Shown: piece after piece, positions 1 through 6,548 of the stretch | Numbering within the stretch: the stretch's first letter is position 1 | Layout: each line of letters begins with the position of its first letter | Assembly: GCA_026770615.1 (NCBI GenBank) | Contig: MU631644.1 | Coordinates: 71,356 to 86,315, forward strand | Direction: 5' to 3' | Length of the DNA: 14,960 nt | From: Pavlovales sp. CCMP2436 | Taxonomy: Eukaryota > Haptophyta > Pavlovophyceae > Pavlovales | Notes under the pieces: generated by a model | What the model was told of the DNA's origin: nothing | The model's input: only the letters and a program-made list of their open reading frames with translations | Databases searched by the model: none | Program-made: the position numbers and the translations under genes

Positions 1-549
1 ATAGCCCTGATCAGTAGCTAAAAGAGCATATACAATAGCCATACCGCCAACAATTTGACTAGAATCTCTAATTGATCTTGAATCGATAGTTTGTTCGCTT
101 AAAAGGATCCAAGCATTCTAGAAATAAAAGTTCGCGCGCTTCCAACAGCTTGAAAATTTGAAGCTCGCTCGCGCTCGCTTGCTGATCGCTCGCATCCAGC
201 CTGCTCGCACTCGCGCCCGCCCGCTCGGCAGAGGGCGCATTAGGCAGCTGGCACTAGGGTCAAATCCAAATTTAGTGGCGCAATTCCGCACTGGGCGGGA
301 GGCATATAAGTTGTGGGCGCGGGACGAAGTAGACACTGTTATTCGCCCCTGCGCGCGCGAAGTGTTGATAACGGTCGTCGAATAGAACCCTTGTCGACGA
401 TCGGCCGCTAATTTGAATTTCGACTCATTATCTCGTCCGCGCTTCATGCACACATTCGCACGGATCCAAAGTGCGTATGTCCTGTCGCCTACAGGAGGTC
501 CCGGGCAATAAGAAACCGCGCAAAGTCCAGCAAAATGGAGCTTAGTTGT
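1..549. other. Left end, no supported gene
   Basis: A GC-rich island with GCTCGC/CGCGC runs lies at about 125-365 in AT-richer DNA. Open frames of 75-111 codons exist on both strands (118-453 minus, 158-385 plus), but they overlap each other, show no recognisable domain and are Arg/Ser/Ala-rich, as expected from base composition alone. I see no splice-linked coding signal, RNA gene or mobile-element terminus here. Confidence 0.5.
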
Positions 550-602
550 GTGTGCCTTTCAATATATACATATAGCGGCTCAGCATGGTGTGCCCTTCAA
601 TA
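550..602 (+). repeat. R2 stub flanked by a 15-bp direct repeat
   Basis: The 23 bases at 565-587 contain TAGCGGCTCAGCATG, the first part of repeat family R2 (fuller copies at 1153 and 7005). They are bracketed by GTGTGCCTTTCAATA (550-564) and GTGTGCCCTTCAATA (588-602), which differ at one position. This is what a target-site duplication around a very short insertion would look like. Replication slippage at a microhomology is the alternative. Confidence 0.6.
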
Positions 603-747
603 GTAATTCAAGCAAAAATTAACCATTGTTCGTATGTAATTTGCTAAGAAACTGATACGCTCAATCTCACATTCGCACCCTTTTTATTGCCAGCAACTCC
701 CTGTACCAGCGTGCTAATGAGACCGCCGCTGCTTAATTATACATTAC

Positions 748-805
748 TGATAGGGATTCAAGCTGGCATCTGACTGATCTGAATAATGTGCTGGTCTGAG
801 CGCTG
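748..805 (-). repeat. R3 repeat, diverged copy (inverted)
   Basis: This is the reverse complement of the 58-bp block found at 1382-1439 and 6838-6895, with a handful of substitutions clustered in the middle. The ends CAGCGCTCAGACCAGCAC and GCCAGCTTGAATCCCTATCA are conserved. It carries no ORF. Confidence 0.75.
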
Positions 806-810
806 CGTCA

Positions 811-1152
811 CCTATCCATCTCACTACTTCCCAGCAGTAGCGCATTCGGAATATGAAATAAGATTAACTTGACATAACAAAACATAACATAACATCAATC
901 TCGATATAAATATAGAATCGTCGTCAGACGGACGGCTTATTGAGAGTTTCAAGACAACTGGCAAGGGCGAGCGCCAAGTTCATGGCTATATTGGCGTGCG
1001 CTACTATGCATACTAAGGGCGAGCGCCAGGCGGTTTGTGGTTATTGGCTGCTGAGGTTGGATCTCGGATATGGCTTTAAATTCATATCTCACCATGACTA
1101 CATATTGACGCCGTTGGCACTCGCCATGCGTATAAAGGTATATATATATATG
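811..1152. other. Intergenic, small internal duplications only
   Basis: There is an ACATAAC-type microsatellite at about 873-896 and a repeated AAGGGCGAGCGCCA at 963-976 and 1016-1029. A 92-codon frame at 940-1218 runs into the R2 repeat and has no recognisable content. I see no gene. Confidence 0.4.
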
Positions 1153-1318
1153 TATAGCGGCTCAGCATGGTTCAACAGGTGTTGTTCAGTCACTGACTTG
1201 GTCAACGTCAGACGTTAGTCCTAACAGCAGGGATGGTGGTGTAGAGGTGAGGTTGGTGGTGAACTCGTAGCGAATGCCACAGGCTCCCCCCCCCATCCTC
1301 CCCCCACACACACACAAC
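1153..1318 (+). repeat. R2 repeat, full copy
   Basis: The copy starts after an AT microsatellite with TATAGCGGCTCAGCATGG and runs through a near-palindrome (CAACAGGTGTTG), a purine-rich GGTGGTGTAGAGGTGAGG segment and a C-tract followed by (CA)n. It is nearly colinear with 7005-7166. On the minus strand both copies encode a similar peptide including YEFTTNLTSTPPSLLLGL, but that can be explained by shared ancestry of the repeat and need not mean it is translated. Confidence 0.8.
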
Positions 1319-1381
1319 GTATGAAGGTTCGGGCTAGCGCTGACGTACTCGCTTCGAATGCAGGAGTTATATAGGGCGACG

Positions 1382-1439
1382 CAGCGCTCAGACCAGCACA
1401 ACATTCAGAACAGTCAGACGCCAGCTTGAATCCCTATCA
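1382..1439 (+). repeat. R3 repeat, 58 bp, identical to 6838-6895
   Basis: By eye all 58 bases match the copy at 6838-6895, from CAGCGCTCAGACC to CCCTATCA. A diverged inverted copy lies at 748-805. It sits between R2 (left) and an inverted R4 (right). Confidence 0.85.
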
Positions 1440-1465
1440 GTAATATATTAACATATATAAATGAA

Positions 1466-1557
1466 AGGGGGGTTCTGGCTGGCGGTGTGTCAAGTTCAAG
1501 TTTAGCTGATCTAAGCACTATCCGACGCAGGCTCCCACGCGGTACGCCGAAGTGGGG
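1466..1557 (-). repeat. R4 repeat, inverted copy
   Basis: Read on the minus strand, this starts CCCCACTTCGGCGTACCGCG, continues GGAGCCTGCGTCGGA and ends ACCGCCAGCCAGAACCCCCCT. It matches 6415-6506 on the plus strand at both ends, with a diverged middle (CTTGAA-rich). It is a component of the R2/R3/R4 mosaic. Confidence 0.7.
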
Positions 1558-1568
1558 AACTGGTAGAA

Positions 1569-1766
1569 ATGGTGGATGATGAGGAAGCCGAAAACAAAGC
1601 GCTGACATTGCTGCGCAACGCGGGGCCGCCCGATAGTGCGCGAGCAAGCGAGTTCATTATTTTGTCGTCGTATGACATCATCATTGTTCCTCAATGTAGT
1701 CACGTAAGAGGCGCCAATCAATGCATAGACAAAGGGCATATCGAATGCGATACTCACAAGAAATAG
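1569..1766 (+). CDS. Possible small exon, unknown
   Basis: I do not recognise this. An ATG at 1569 has a good Kozak context (A at -3, G at +4). It opens an acidic then hydrophobic peptide beginning MVDDEEAENKALTLLRNAG and passing through FIILSSYDIIIVP. A GTAAGA donor-like site follows the codon CAC near 1700, so the frame may be a first exon ending there, not the whole 65-codon frame to the TAG at 1764. It begins 11 bases beyond the end of the inverted R4 repeat. A minus-strand frame of 101 codons (1518-1823) with a hydrophobic stretch overlaps it, and I cannot decide between them. Confidence 0.22.
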   Translation: MVDDEEAENKALTLLRNAGPPDSARASEFIILSSYDIIIVPQCSHVRGANQCIDKGHIECDTHKK

Positions 1767-2027
1767 CCACGAGATAAGACTGAGGCTTTTTCTTTGGCGA
1801 CGAAGCTGCAAGCCGCGAGCCAAAACAACACAAAATCACCCGCATCCGATAGTCTACATAATCAGTATGGGTACAACCCCCACCGAATTATTTAGAAGAG
1901 TATATGGCATCGCGTGTCTCGAATCGAGGTGATAGATACGAAGATAGGTACGGCCGGTAGACGAGTAGGCGTTGTACAAGAATACCAATCCAACCGAGCC
2001 TTCAGGAGACCGATCTTTCAACAGAGG
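1767..2027. other. Intergenic, nothing identified
   Basis: This is AT-balanced sequence between the small exon candidate and the R1 copy. If the membrane-protein candidate on the minus strand continues past the R1 repeat, its next exon would lie here, but I see no clearly coding frame. Confidence 0.3.
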
Positions 2028-2133
2028 GACGGTATCCGTGTGCTCTGCAAAGGTCCCTTGATCCGAGTGTTTCTCAACACTTGGGTCCGGTGGAGACCTG
2101 TCAGGGGACGGACGTATTTCTATATATTTACAC
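2028..2133 (-). repeat. R1 introner-like repeat, copy 1 (5' module only)
   Basis: On the minus strand this begins GTGTAAATATATAGAAATAC and ends GGATACCGTC. It shares about 105 bp with the truA intron 4076-4285 with few differences, then diverges completely (no GCTAAGGCTAATCAG segment). The repeat is in the same orientation as the membrane-protein candidate at 2411-2740 and would place a GT donor at 2133, 278 bases beyond the end of that exon. Confidence 0.8.
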
Positions 2134-2410
2134 GACTGCAGAGATCTGACGGGGCATGTCCAATGAGCGGCGGCAGCCGCCGTCCGGAGAACCCCTCGCC
2201 TGCTTCGGACAATGACGAGCTATGCAATGCTGACACTGATCCTTTGGGGAGGGAGGATCCATGGCATGATATCTGCGCCGACCGACTTCGCCGACAGCGA
2301 GGGAGATGGATCCAACTTCATTCTTCATCCATTCAGGGTGCGCGGCGGCGCAGCTCGCGGGCGCGCCACCACTCAGAAAGAACGCAGAGGACGCAGACAC
2401 ACACACTCAC

Positions 2411-2740
2411 GTCGACAATCACGACAATGTCCTGCGCTAGCGTTGGAGAAATCAATCGCCATAGCGCCCGACCGAGGACCCAGAGTACGGAGACGGAGAG
2501 TGCGAGGTGAAGGAAGTCCTTGCGCAGGTGGACGAAACCGGATCCGGCGTTAATGTATAGCAGGAAAAGTATGACGATGGTGACGAGACTTGCCGTCGGG
2601 ATGTGGTACAGCCGCGCCGAGTCGCCGGGCAGAACGTTGGTGTCCTCCATCACCTCTGTGGAAACGGTTGTCGCGTCCGCGCAGGGCGAGTTGGTTTGTG
2701 ACGAAACTGATTGGTCGAAAAATGAAAAATCCAAACCCAT
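2411..2740 (-). CDS. Putative two-helix membrane protein, first exon
   Basis: I do not recognise the family. On the minus strand a frame from ATG 2740 (or, better, ATG 2650, Met31, in GTGATGG context) encodes an acidic head and then two hydrophobic segments: about residues 50-66 (LVTIVILFLLYINAG) and 76-92 (LHLALSVSVLWVLG). It ends QDIVVIVD. Third positions are mostly C or G from Met31 on, while codons before it are AT-rich and lie in a 22-bp hairpin, so Met31 is the more likely start. Immediately after GAC is GTGAGT, a consensus 5' splice site at 2410; the unspliced frame would run to 2333 through a low-complexity CVCVLCV stretch. Two helices followed by a short beta-like hydrophobic run is the PIG-H layout, but no downstream exon supports that. 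Confidence 0.4.
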
Positions 2741-2765
2741 CTTGATTTTTCATTTTACGACCAAT
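2710..2765. repeat. 22-bp inverted repeat (hairpin)
   Basis: ATTGGTCGAAAAATGAAAAA opens the left arm (2710-2731). The right arm (2744-2765) is its reverse complement with one mismatch over 22 positions. The spacer is 12 nt and contains the first ATG (2738-2740, minus) of the membrane-protein candidate. Confidence 0.8.
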
Positions 2766-2850
2766 TGTATTTTCGACGGGAAGATACGATGCTGTGACGA
2801 GCAAGGTGGTGGAGAGTTACGCAACGAGTAAAACACAAGCATGAGACGAC

Positions 2851-2917
2851 CGATGCGTTGAAATTTACCGTGCGCCGAAGTCAAAAAAAAAAAAAAAAAA
2901 AAAAAAAAAACGATGCG
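2851..2917 (+). repeat. A28 tract with 7-bp flanking repeats
   Basis: A run of 28 A (2883-2910) is preceded by 25 bases of unrelated sequence. The whole 53-bp segment is bracketed by CGATGCG at 2851-2857 and 2911-2917. An oligo(A) 3' end plus short direct repeats resembles a severely truncated retrotransposed insertion. A chance 7-mer is possible. Confidence 0.5.
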
Positions 2918-3014
2918 GGGCTGAGGTGGTGGGATGACAGCGTAGAAAGGAGATGCACTAGCGGGCTGACGCCGAGGCACCGCGCTATGGGCGTTCGCGC
3001 GCGAAGTGTCGTCT

Positions 3015-3122
3015 CGGAAAGCCGGCCATCGGTGGTATTTGTTGGGGATTTTAAAAAGTCAGCACATTTTAAAAGGCAGCAACTTTCCGTCTCCCCTATG
3101 TTACCCGATGGCCGGCTTTCCG
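3015..3122. repeat. Perfect 18-bp inverted repeat, 72-bp spacer
   Basis: CGGAAAGCCGGCCATCGG (3015-3032) and its exact reverse complement (3105-3122) enclose a spacer holding a near-tandem pair of TTTTAAAA...CAGCA units and an extra CTTTCCGTCTC. That undecamer recurs at the right arm (3084-3094 and 3116-3126). The ATG of the 3108-3689 frame lies inside the right arm. It could be a foldback element or a transcript hairpin. Confidence 0.8.
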
Positions 3123-3689
3123 TCTCAGTGCGCGATGTGGACAGGCCGAGGGACCACGCTCGCACGCTGGGCGTGGTGCGCGCTGCTCTGTCAGACGTTT
3201 GCAAGCCCATCCCCATGGGCAGCCAAGCGCGGGGCTGGCCTGGGCAGCCGCGCCGCCGCGCCGCGCATGGTGGCTGCTGCGGAGCCAGCCGCGGAGCCAG
3301 CCGGGACAGACTCGGCTACGACTGAGCAGCCACTGGAGGGCCACTGTCCGATAGAGACCCGAGCTAATGCTTTTGGGCTTTGCCCGGCTTCACATCCGGA
3401 AGCTCAAAGTGCACATTCCGGTACCGGTAAAGTTCGGTCTCAACAGGACAGGCCACTGGAGGGCCACTGGAGCGATGACATGCGATTCATCGCGGACGGG
3501 CGCGATTGGGACTCGGTCATGCAAGCGATGCGCGCGGCGACTGACTCGGACCGCCCTGCCCTACCCGGGGACCTGCGGGAGTGGTCCCCGCAAACCTTGC
3601 CGGTGTTGCAAGCCACGGGGAGGGCTCGATCACGGCCTGGAAGAATTACATGGTATCGCGCCTACACGCTTGGAGTCGACCGCTTCTGA
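3108..3689 (+). CDS. Hypothetical protein upstream of truA
   Basis: I do not recognise this. From ATG 3108 (CCGATGG) a 193-codon frame with G/C-rich third positions encodes a hydrophobic, signal-like head (LARWAWCALLCQTFASP). An Ala/Pro/Glu-rich middle follows, then a more globular tail containing MRFIADGRDWDSVMQAM. An 18-base unit, CCACTGGAGGGCCACTG plus flank, occurs twice (about 3330 and 3450) and gives two PLEGH motifs. The frame stays open upstream to 3006 without another ATG. Its TGA (3687-3689) lies only six bases before the proposed truA ATG at 3696, in the same reading frame. It may therefore be a separate gene, or contain the true 5' exon (leader) of truA joined by an intron I cannot place. 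Confidence 0.35.
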   Translation: MAGFPSQCAMWTGRGTTLARWAWCALLCQTFASPSPWAAKRGAGLGSRAAAPRMVAAAEPAAEPAGTDSATTEQPLEGHCPIETRANAFGLCPASHPEAQSAHSGTGKVRSQQDRPLEGHWSDDMRFIADGRDWDSVMQAMRAATDSDRPALPGDLREWSPQTLPVLQATGRARSRPGRITWYRAYTLGVDRF

Positions 3690-3695
3690 GACAGA

Positions 3696-5071
3696 ATGTC
3701 TGCAACCCACTGCCTGTTGCCCCTCCTTCTTATAGTAAGTCGTAGTTTAAAATAAAGAAAATTAGAATGACGTGCGCTGTGTGCGCAGCTCGCCGAATCA
3801 GCCCCTTTTCACGGGGGGCGGCTGCTATTTCCTTCCCCCGGCCACGATTCCCAACGAGGGGTCTCTAGCCAGCCGGACAGGGTGAGTCAATAATCCTCCT
3901 CTTAACTGAATAAACTTCAGGGCGCTGTCGATCAGCTACTTTGGACCAGATTTCCACGGATACGCATGGCAGCAGGCGCTCCCCACTGTGCAAGGCTGCA
4001 TCGAGGCGGCCCTCGCCCCGCTCGTCCAGGGCAGGAACACAGTCGTCCTCGAGTGCGCGGGGCGCACAGACGCGGGTGTGTAAATATCTTGAAATACGTC
4101 CGTCCCCTGACAGGTCTCCACCGGACCCAAGTGTTGAGAAAACACTCGGATCAAGGGACCTTTGCAGAGCACACGGATACCGTCTCCAACGCTAAGGCTA
4201 ATCAGACACACGACAGTCGACGACTCTCTGACTGACGCGCTGACCGGCCGCTGCTGCATCTCCCCCGCGTCGTCTGAAAATGCAGGTGTGTCTGCTGTGG
4301 GCCAACTTGTCTCTTTCTATGCATGGGCAGATCTGGACGAACGCGAGCTGAGATCCGCGATAAATGCGATCTGCGGCCTTCAGCTACTCTGCGCGCGAAA
4401 AATGCCGAGGGAGTTCCACGCCACATTCTCGGCGCACTGGCGGCGATACGTGTACCTGCTGCCGGTGCGCTCACTGGCACCCAGCACGGGCCAGGGAGCA
4501 GGCGCTCTTCGCTCTGTACTTGCAGGTGAAGGGAATTTGATCTGCCTACTGTATATACATTTGATTCATAATCTTTTATATCTTATTCGTATTGGAGATA
4601 TCTGATTTGTAATTTCAGGCTGACCCCCCCACCCCCCTCCCCCAATTATTAGGCGCGGACGTGAGCGCCGAGGCCCTGCACGCGCAACTCCAGCCTTTAC
4701 TAGGCGAGGAGCGCGATTACTCAGCCCTTGGCCGCGGCCTGCCCAAAAAGAAATCGACCCGTTGCACGCTCCTTGCAGCTTCCGCAAGGCCGGTGCGGCT
4801 GGCATACACGGGTGCGACAGACGCAGGGGGCGGAGAGATGATCGGGACAGAGGCTGTGCGGATCGAGGTCGTCGCCGATCGCTTTCTGCGGAAGCAGATA
4901 CGCACGCTCGTCGGCACCGCGATCATCGCCGCCCGCGATTGCCCCGACGAGCCGCGCGAGCTGCTTGCGCGCGCGTGCGGGGGGCGAGCTGAGGACACGG
5001 CGCCACCGGCACCAGCCATAGGGCTGTGCTTTGCCGAGGCGGGGTACGAGCCCTTTCGTTGCCTCGACTGA
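3696..5071 (+). CDS. tRNA pseudouridine synthase, TruA family (5 exons)
   Basis: TruA-type enzymes isomerise uridine to pseudouridine in the anticodon-arm region of tRNA. Proposed exons are 3696-3734, 3802-3881, 3921-4075, 4286-4525 and 4653-5071. All introns are GT-AG, the phases agree, and the product is 310 aa, close to bacterial TruA (about 270). Visible family motifs are ALSISYFGPDFHGYAWQQ (41-58), TVQG (62-65), CAGRTDAGV (85-93) with the catalytic Asp90, FHATFSAHWRRYVYLL (135-150) with the conserved Tyr146, DYSALG with KKKSTRCTL (193-211) and RFLRKQIRTLVGT (248-260). The intron at 4076-4285 splits codon 92 inside the catalytic motif and is a dispersed repeat (R1). The last three exons are secure. 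The first two are inferred: the 13-residue hydrophobic head MSATHCLLPLLLI could begin a signal or organelle leader, and a start further upstream is possible. Intron 2 would be only 39 nt. Confidence 0.85.
3735..3801 (+). other. Proposed truA intron 1
   Basis: The donor is GTAAGT and the acceptor ends AATCAG. An alternative acceptor at 3788 (GCGCAG) gives an open but out-of-phase second exon. Only the 3801 acceptor keeps the frame through to ALSISYFG. Confidence 0.4.
3882..3920 (+). other. Proposed truA intron 2 (39 nt)
   Basis: The donor is GTGAGT, there is a branch-like TTAACTGA, and the acceptor is ACTTCAG. Reading through is impossible because the TruA frame meets TGA at once. The acceptor is well supported by the TruA frame that starts right after it. 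Confidence 0.6.
4076..4285 (+). repeat. R1 introner: repeat copy that is truA intron 3
   Basis: This 210-bp GT-AG intron runs from GTGTGTAAATATC to AAAATGCAG. Nearly its whole length recurs at 5793-5996, and its first ~105 bp recur at 2028-2133 and 12318-12421 in inverted orientation. GGTGTGT is present at both junctions (4075-4081 and 4285-4291). Removing the intron restores GRTDAGVSAVGQLVSFY exactly. This is the pattern expected of an introner: a transposon-like unit inserted with target duplication and spliced out. Confidence 0.85.
4526..4652 (+). other. truA intron 4
   Basis: CAG|GTGAAG is the donor and CAATTATTAG the acceptor, after a poly-C stretch (4623-4643). An earlier TTTCAG at 4619 would lead straight into TGA in the TruA frame, so the later acceptor is required. 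No copy of this intron occurs elsewhere in the window. Confidence 0.75.
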
Positions 5072-5183
5072 TCTATCGCGATGGATCAGAACTAAATTAT
5101 ATCAGGGGTATAGAGAATTGCGTATGTAAAACTATATTAAATTAAGCGATTCTCGGAATCTTGACATATTTGGCAAATATCCG

Positions 5184-5216
5184 AATAAAAGTGCATGCGG
5201 CACACATCCGAATAAA
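5184..5216 (+). terminator. Candidate truA poly(A) signals
   Basis: There are two AATAAA hexamers (5184-5189 and 5211-5216), 113 and 140 bases after the truA stop. Each lies in ATCCGAATAAAAG, duplicated with a 27-base period. Confidence 0.5.
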
Positions 5217-5792
5217 AGCCCTGTGTCGGATCCGCAGCTTATTTGTTTTTTGCACCGCTGTGGTTGCGTCGGCAAAGCGAGCCGGACCTACACATACTAT
5301 ACATATGCTACTGCTTATTAATAGTACTAACTAACAACTATAGGATGTAAGATGTAAATACTGAACTCGACCTGCTGCCCGAGGACTCGGGCTTTGGCTA
5401 ACGCGTGCTGAGAGGACTAGTTAAGAGAAGCAAAGACCAGATCGGTGAACTCAACTTCATTGCTCCTTCCCGTAGGATTGTAACCCGCGTAGGTTTCTAT
5501 TTGCATGCGCATTATTATTACTGATTCTTGCGTAGTTCCAGGTCTTTATCGGACACATATCCCTGATCGGACAGCTCCGAGTTTCGAGTTTCAAGTGAAA
5601 GTAACGGCCGTTCCCTTGCGACGAGCCCGACTGCAAGAACAGGGGGTCGCGGGCAATACAAAAGGCGAATTTTTGGCTGAGGCTCAGTTTCATAGCTGTT
5701 TCTTAAGGTCGACGGAGCGGCAGTACGTTTCTTAACCCCGCCTTCGGCAGAACCGGACCTGATATTACAAACAGGTTTTTTTTTTTAAGTGG
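5217..5792. other. Intergenic between truA and R1 copy 3
   Basis: No convincing gene. A 76-codon plus-strand frame at 5505-5735 overlaps a 78-codon minus-strand frame at 5457-5693, and neither is recognisable. A T12 tract (5776-5787) precedes the R1 copy. Confidence 0.4.
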
Positions 5793-5996
5793 GTGTGTGA
5801 ATATTTAGAAATACGTCCGTCCCCTGACAGGTCTCCACCGGACCCAAGTGTTGAGAAAACACTCGGATCTAGGGACCTTTGCAGAGCACACAGATACCGT
5901 CCCCACCGCTAAGGCTAATCAGACACACGACAGTCGACGACTCTCTGACTGACGCGCTGATCGGCCGCTGCTGCATCTCGCTCGTCTCAAAATGCA
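5793..5996 (+). repeat. R1 introner-like repeat, second full-length copy
   Basis: This 204-bp copy runs GTGTGTGAATATTTAG to AAAATGCAG and matches the truA intron along its entire length, including the 3' GCTAAGGCTAATCAGACAC segment. Small indels near the 3' end separate the two. I find no supported exon on either side, so it may be an intron of an undetected gene or an intergenic copy. The flanks (AAGTGG and CTCGCC) show no clear target duplication. Confidence 0.85.
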
Positions 5997-6125
5997 GCTC
6001 GCCTGCGCACCGCCTGCGCACGTGCCGCACGCCTGTAGCACGAAAATCAGACAAATAGCCTCCGATAGCCTGTACTACACTGTGTGATCCTTGTCCACAA
6101 AACAACATTACTAATAGCTACTGTA

Positions 6126-6338
6126 CACACTATGGGCCCACACACTATGGGCCCAGGTCACCGATCTCATCTGTGTGAATCTCTGTGAATTATGATCTGT
6201 AACCCTAAAATTTTGGTGGACTTGGGGGCGGCAATGCAGATGTGTGTGAAATCGATCTGTAACCCTAGCGGGTTTGGGTAGCATGCGAGGACTTTGAGGG
6301 CGGGCCCTACCGGGGACTTTTGCGGGCGGCTACCGAGG
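6126..6338. repeat. Cluster of short duplications
   Basis: Three small structures lie here. A 15-mer, CACACTATGGGCCCA, is perfectly repeated in tandem at 6126-6140 and 6141-6155. GATCTGTAACCCTA occurs at 6194-6207 and 6254-6267, exactly 60 bases apart. An imperfect ~26-bp tandem (GGACTTTGAGGGCGGGCCCT / GGACTTTTGCGGGCGG) occupies 6287-6338. No gene is seen. Confidence 0.65.
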
Positions 6339-6402
6339 AAGGGGGGGTACGCTATAGGTAGTAGCGTTGCCAGGATGTGTGCGTATGCTGTGGAACTTAT
6401 AT

Positions 6403-6506
6403 TTATATAGCGGCCCCCACTTCGGCGTAGCGCGTAGGAGCCTGCGTCGGAGCGCTAAGATTAACCTGACTTGAATCTGAAACGTACCGCCAGCCCGAAC
6501 CCCCCT
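6403..6506 (+). repeat. R2 stub fused to R4 repeat
   Basis: TATATAGCGG (R2 start) runs directly into the R4 block CCCCCACTTCGGCGTAGCG, which ends ACCGCCAGCCCGAACCCCCC. The R4 part matches the inverted copy at 1466-1557. ATGCTGTGGAACTTA just left of it (6387-6401) recurs right of the R2 copy at 7172-7186. Confidence 0.7.
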
Positions 6507-6548
6507 ACATTAATCGTCAAAGAAATCGCGGCGCAGGGAGGCCGCAAG

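Noticed and set aside
118..453. Minus-strand 111-codon and plus-strand 75-codon frames at the left end
   Set aside because: They overlap each other, have no recognisable motif, and are expected in GC-rich DNA.
1153..1318. Minus-strand peptide (YEFTTNLTSTPPSLLLGL...) shared by the R2 copies as a protein family
   Set aside because: The similarity covers the whole repeat including C-tract and CA microsatellite; the frame has no start or domain, so shared DNA ancestry explains it.
2411..2740. Assigning the membrane-protein exon to PIG-H (GPI-GlcNAc transferase subunit)
   Set aside because: Two helices plus a short hydrophobic strand is suggestive, but no downstream frame shows the rest of the domain.
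3687..3689. TGA recoded (selenocysteine) to fuse the upstream ORF to truA
   Set aside because: TruA has no selenocysteine precedent and no SECIS-like hairpin was identified; a separate gene or an intron is simpler.
6194..6267. AACCCTA motifs as telomere-like repeats
   Set aside because: Only two AACCCTA units 60 bases apart, not in tandem; they are explained by a local duplication.
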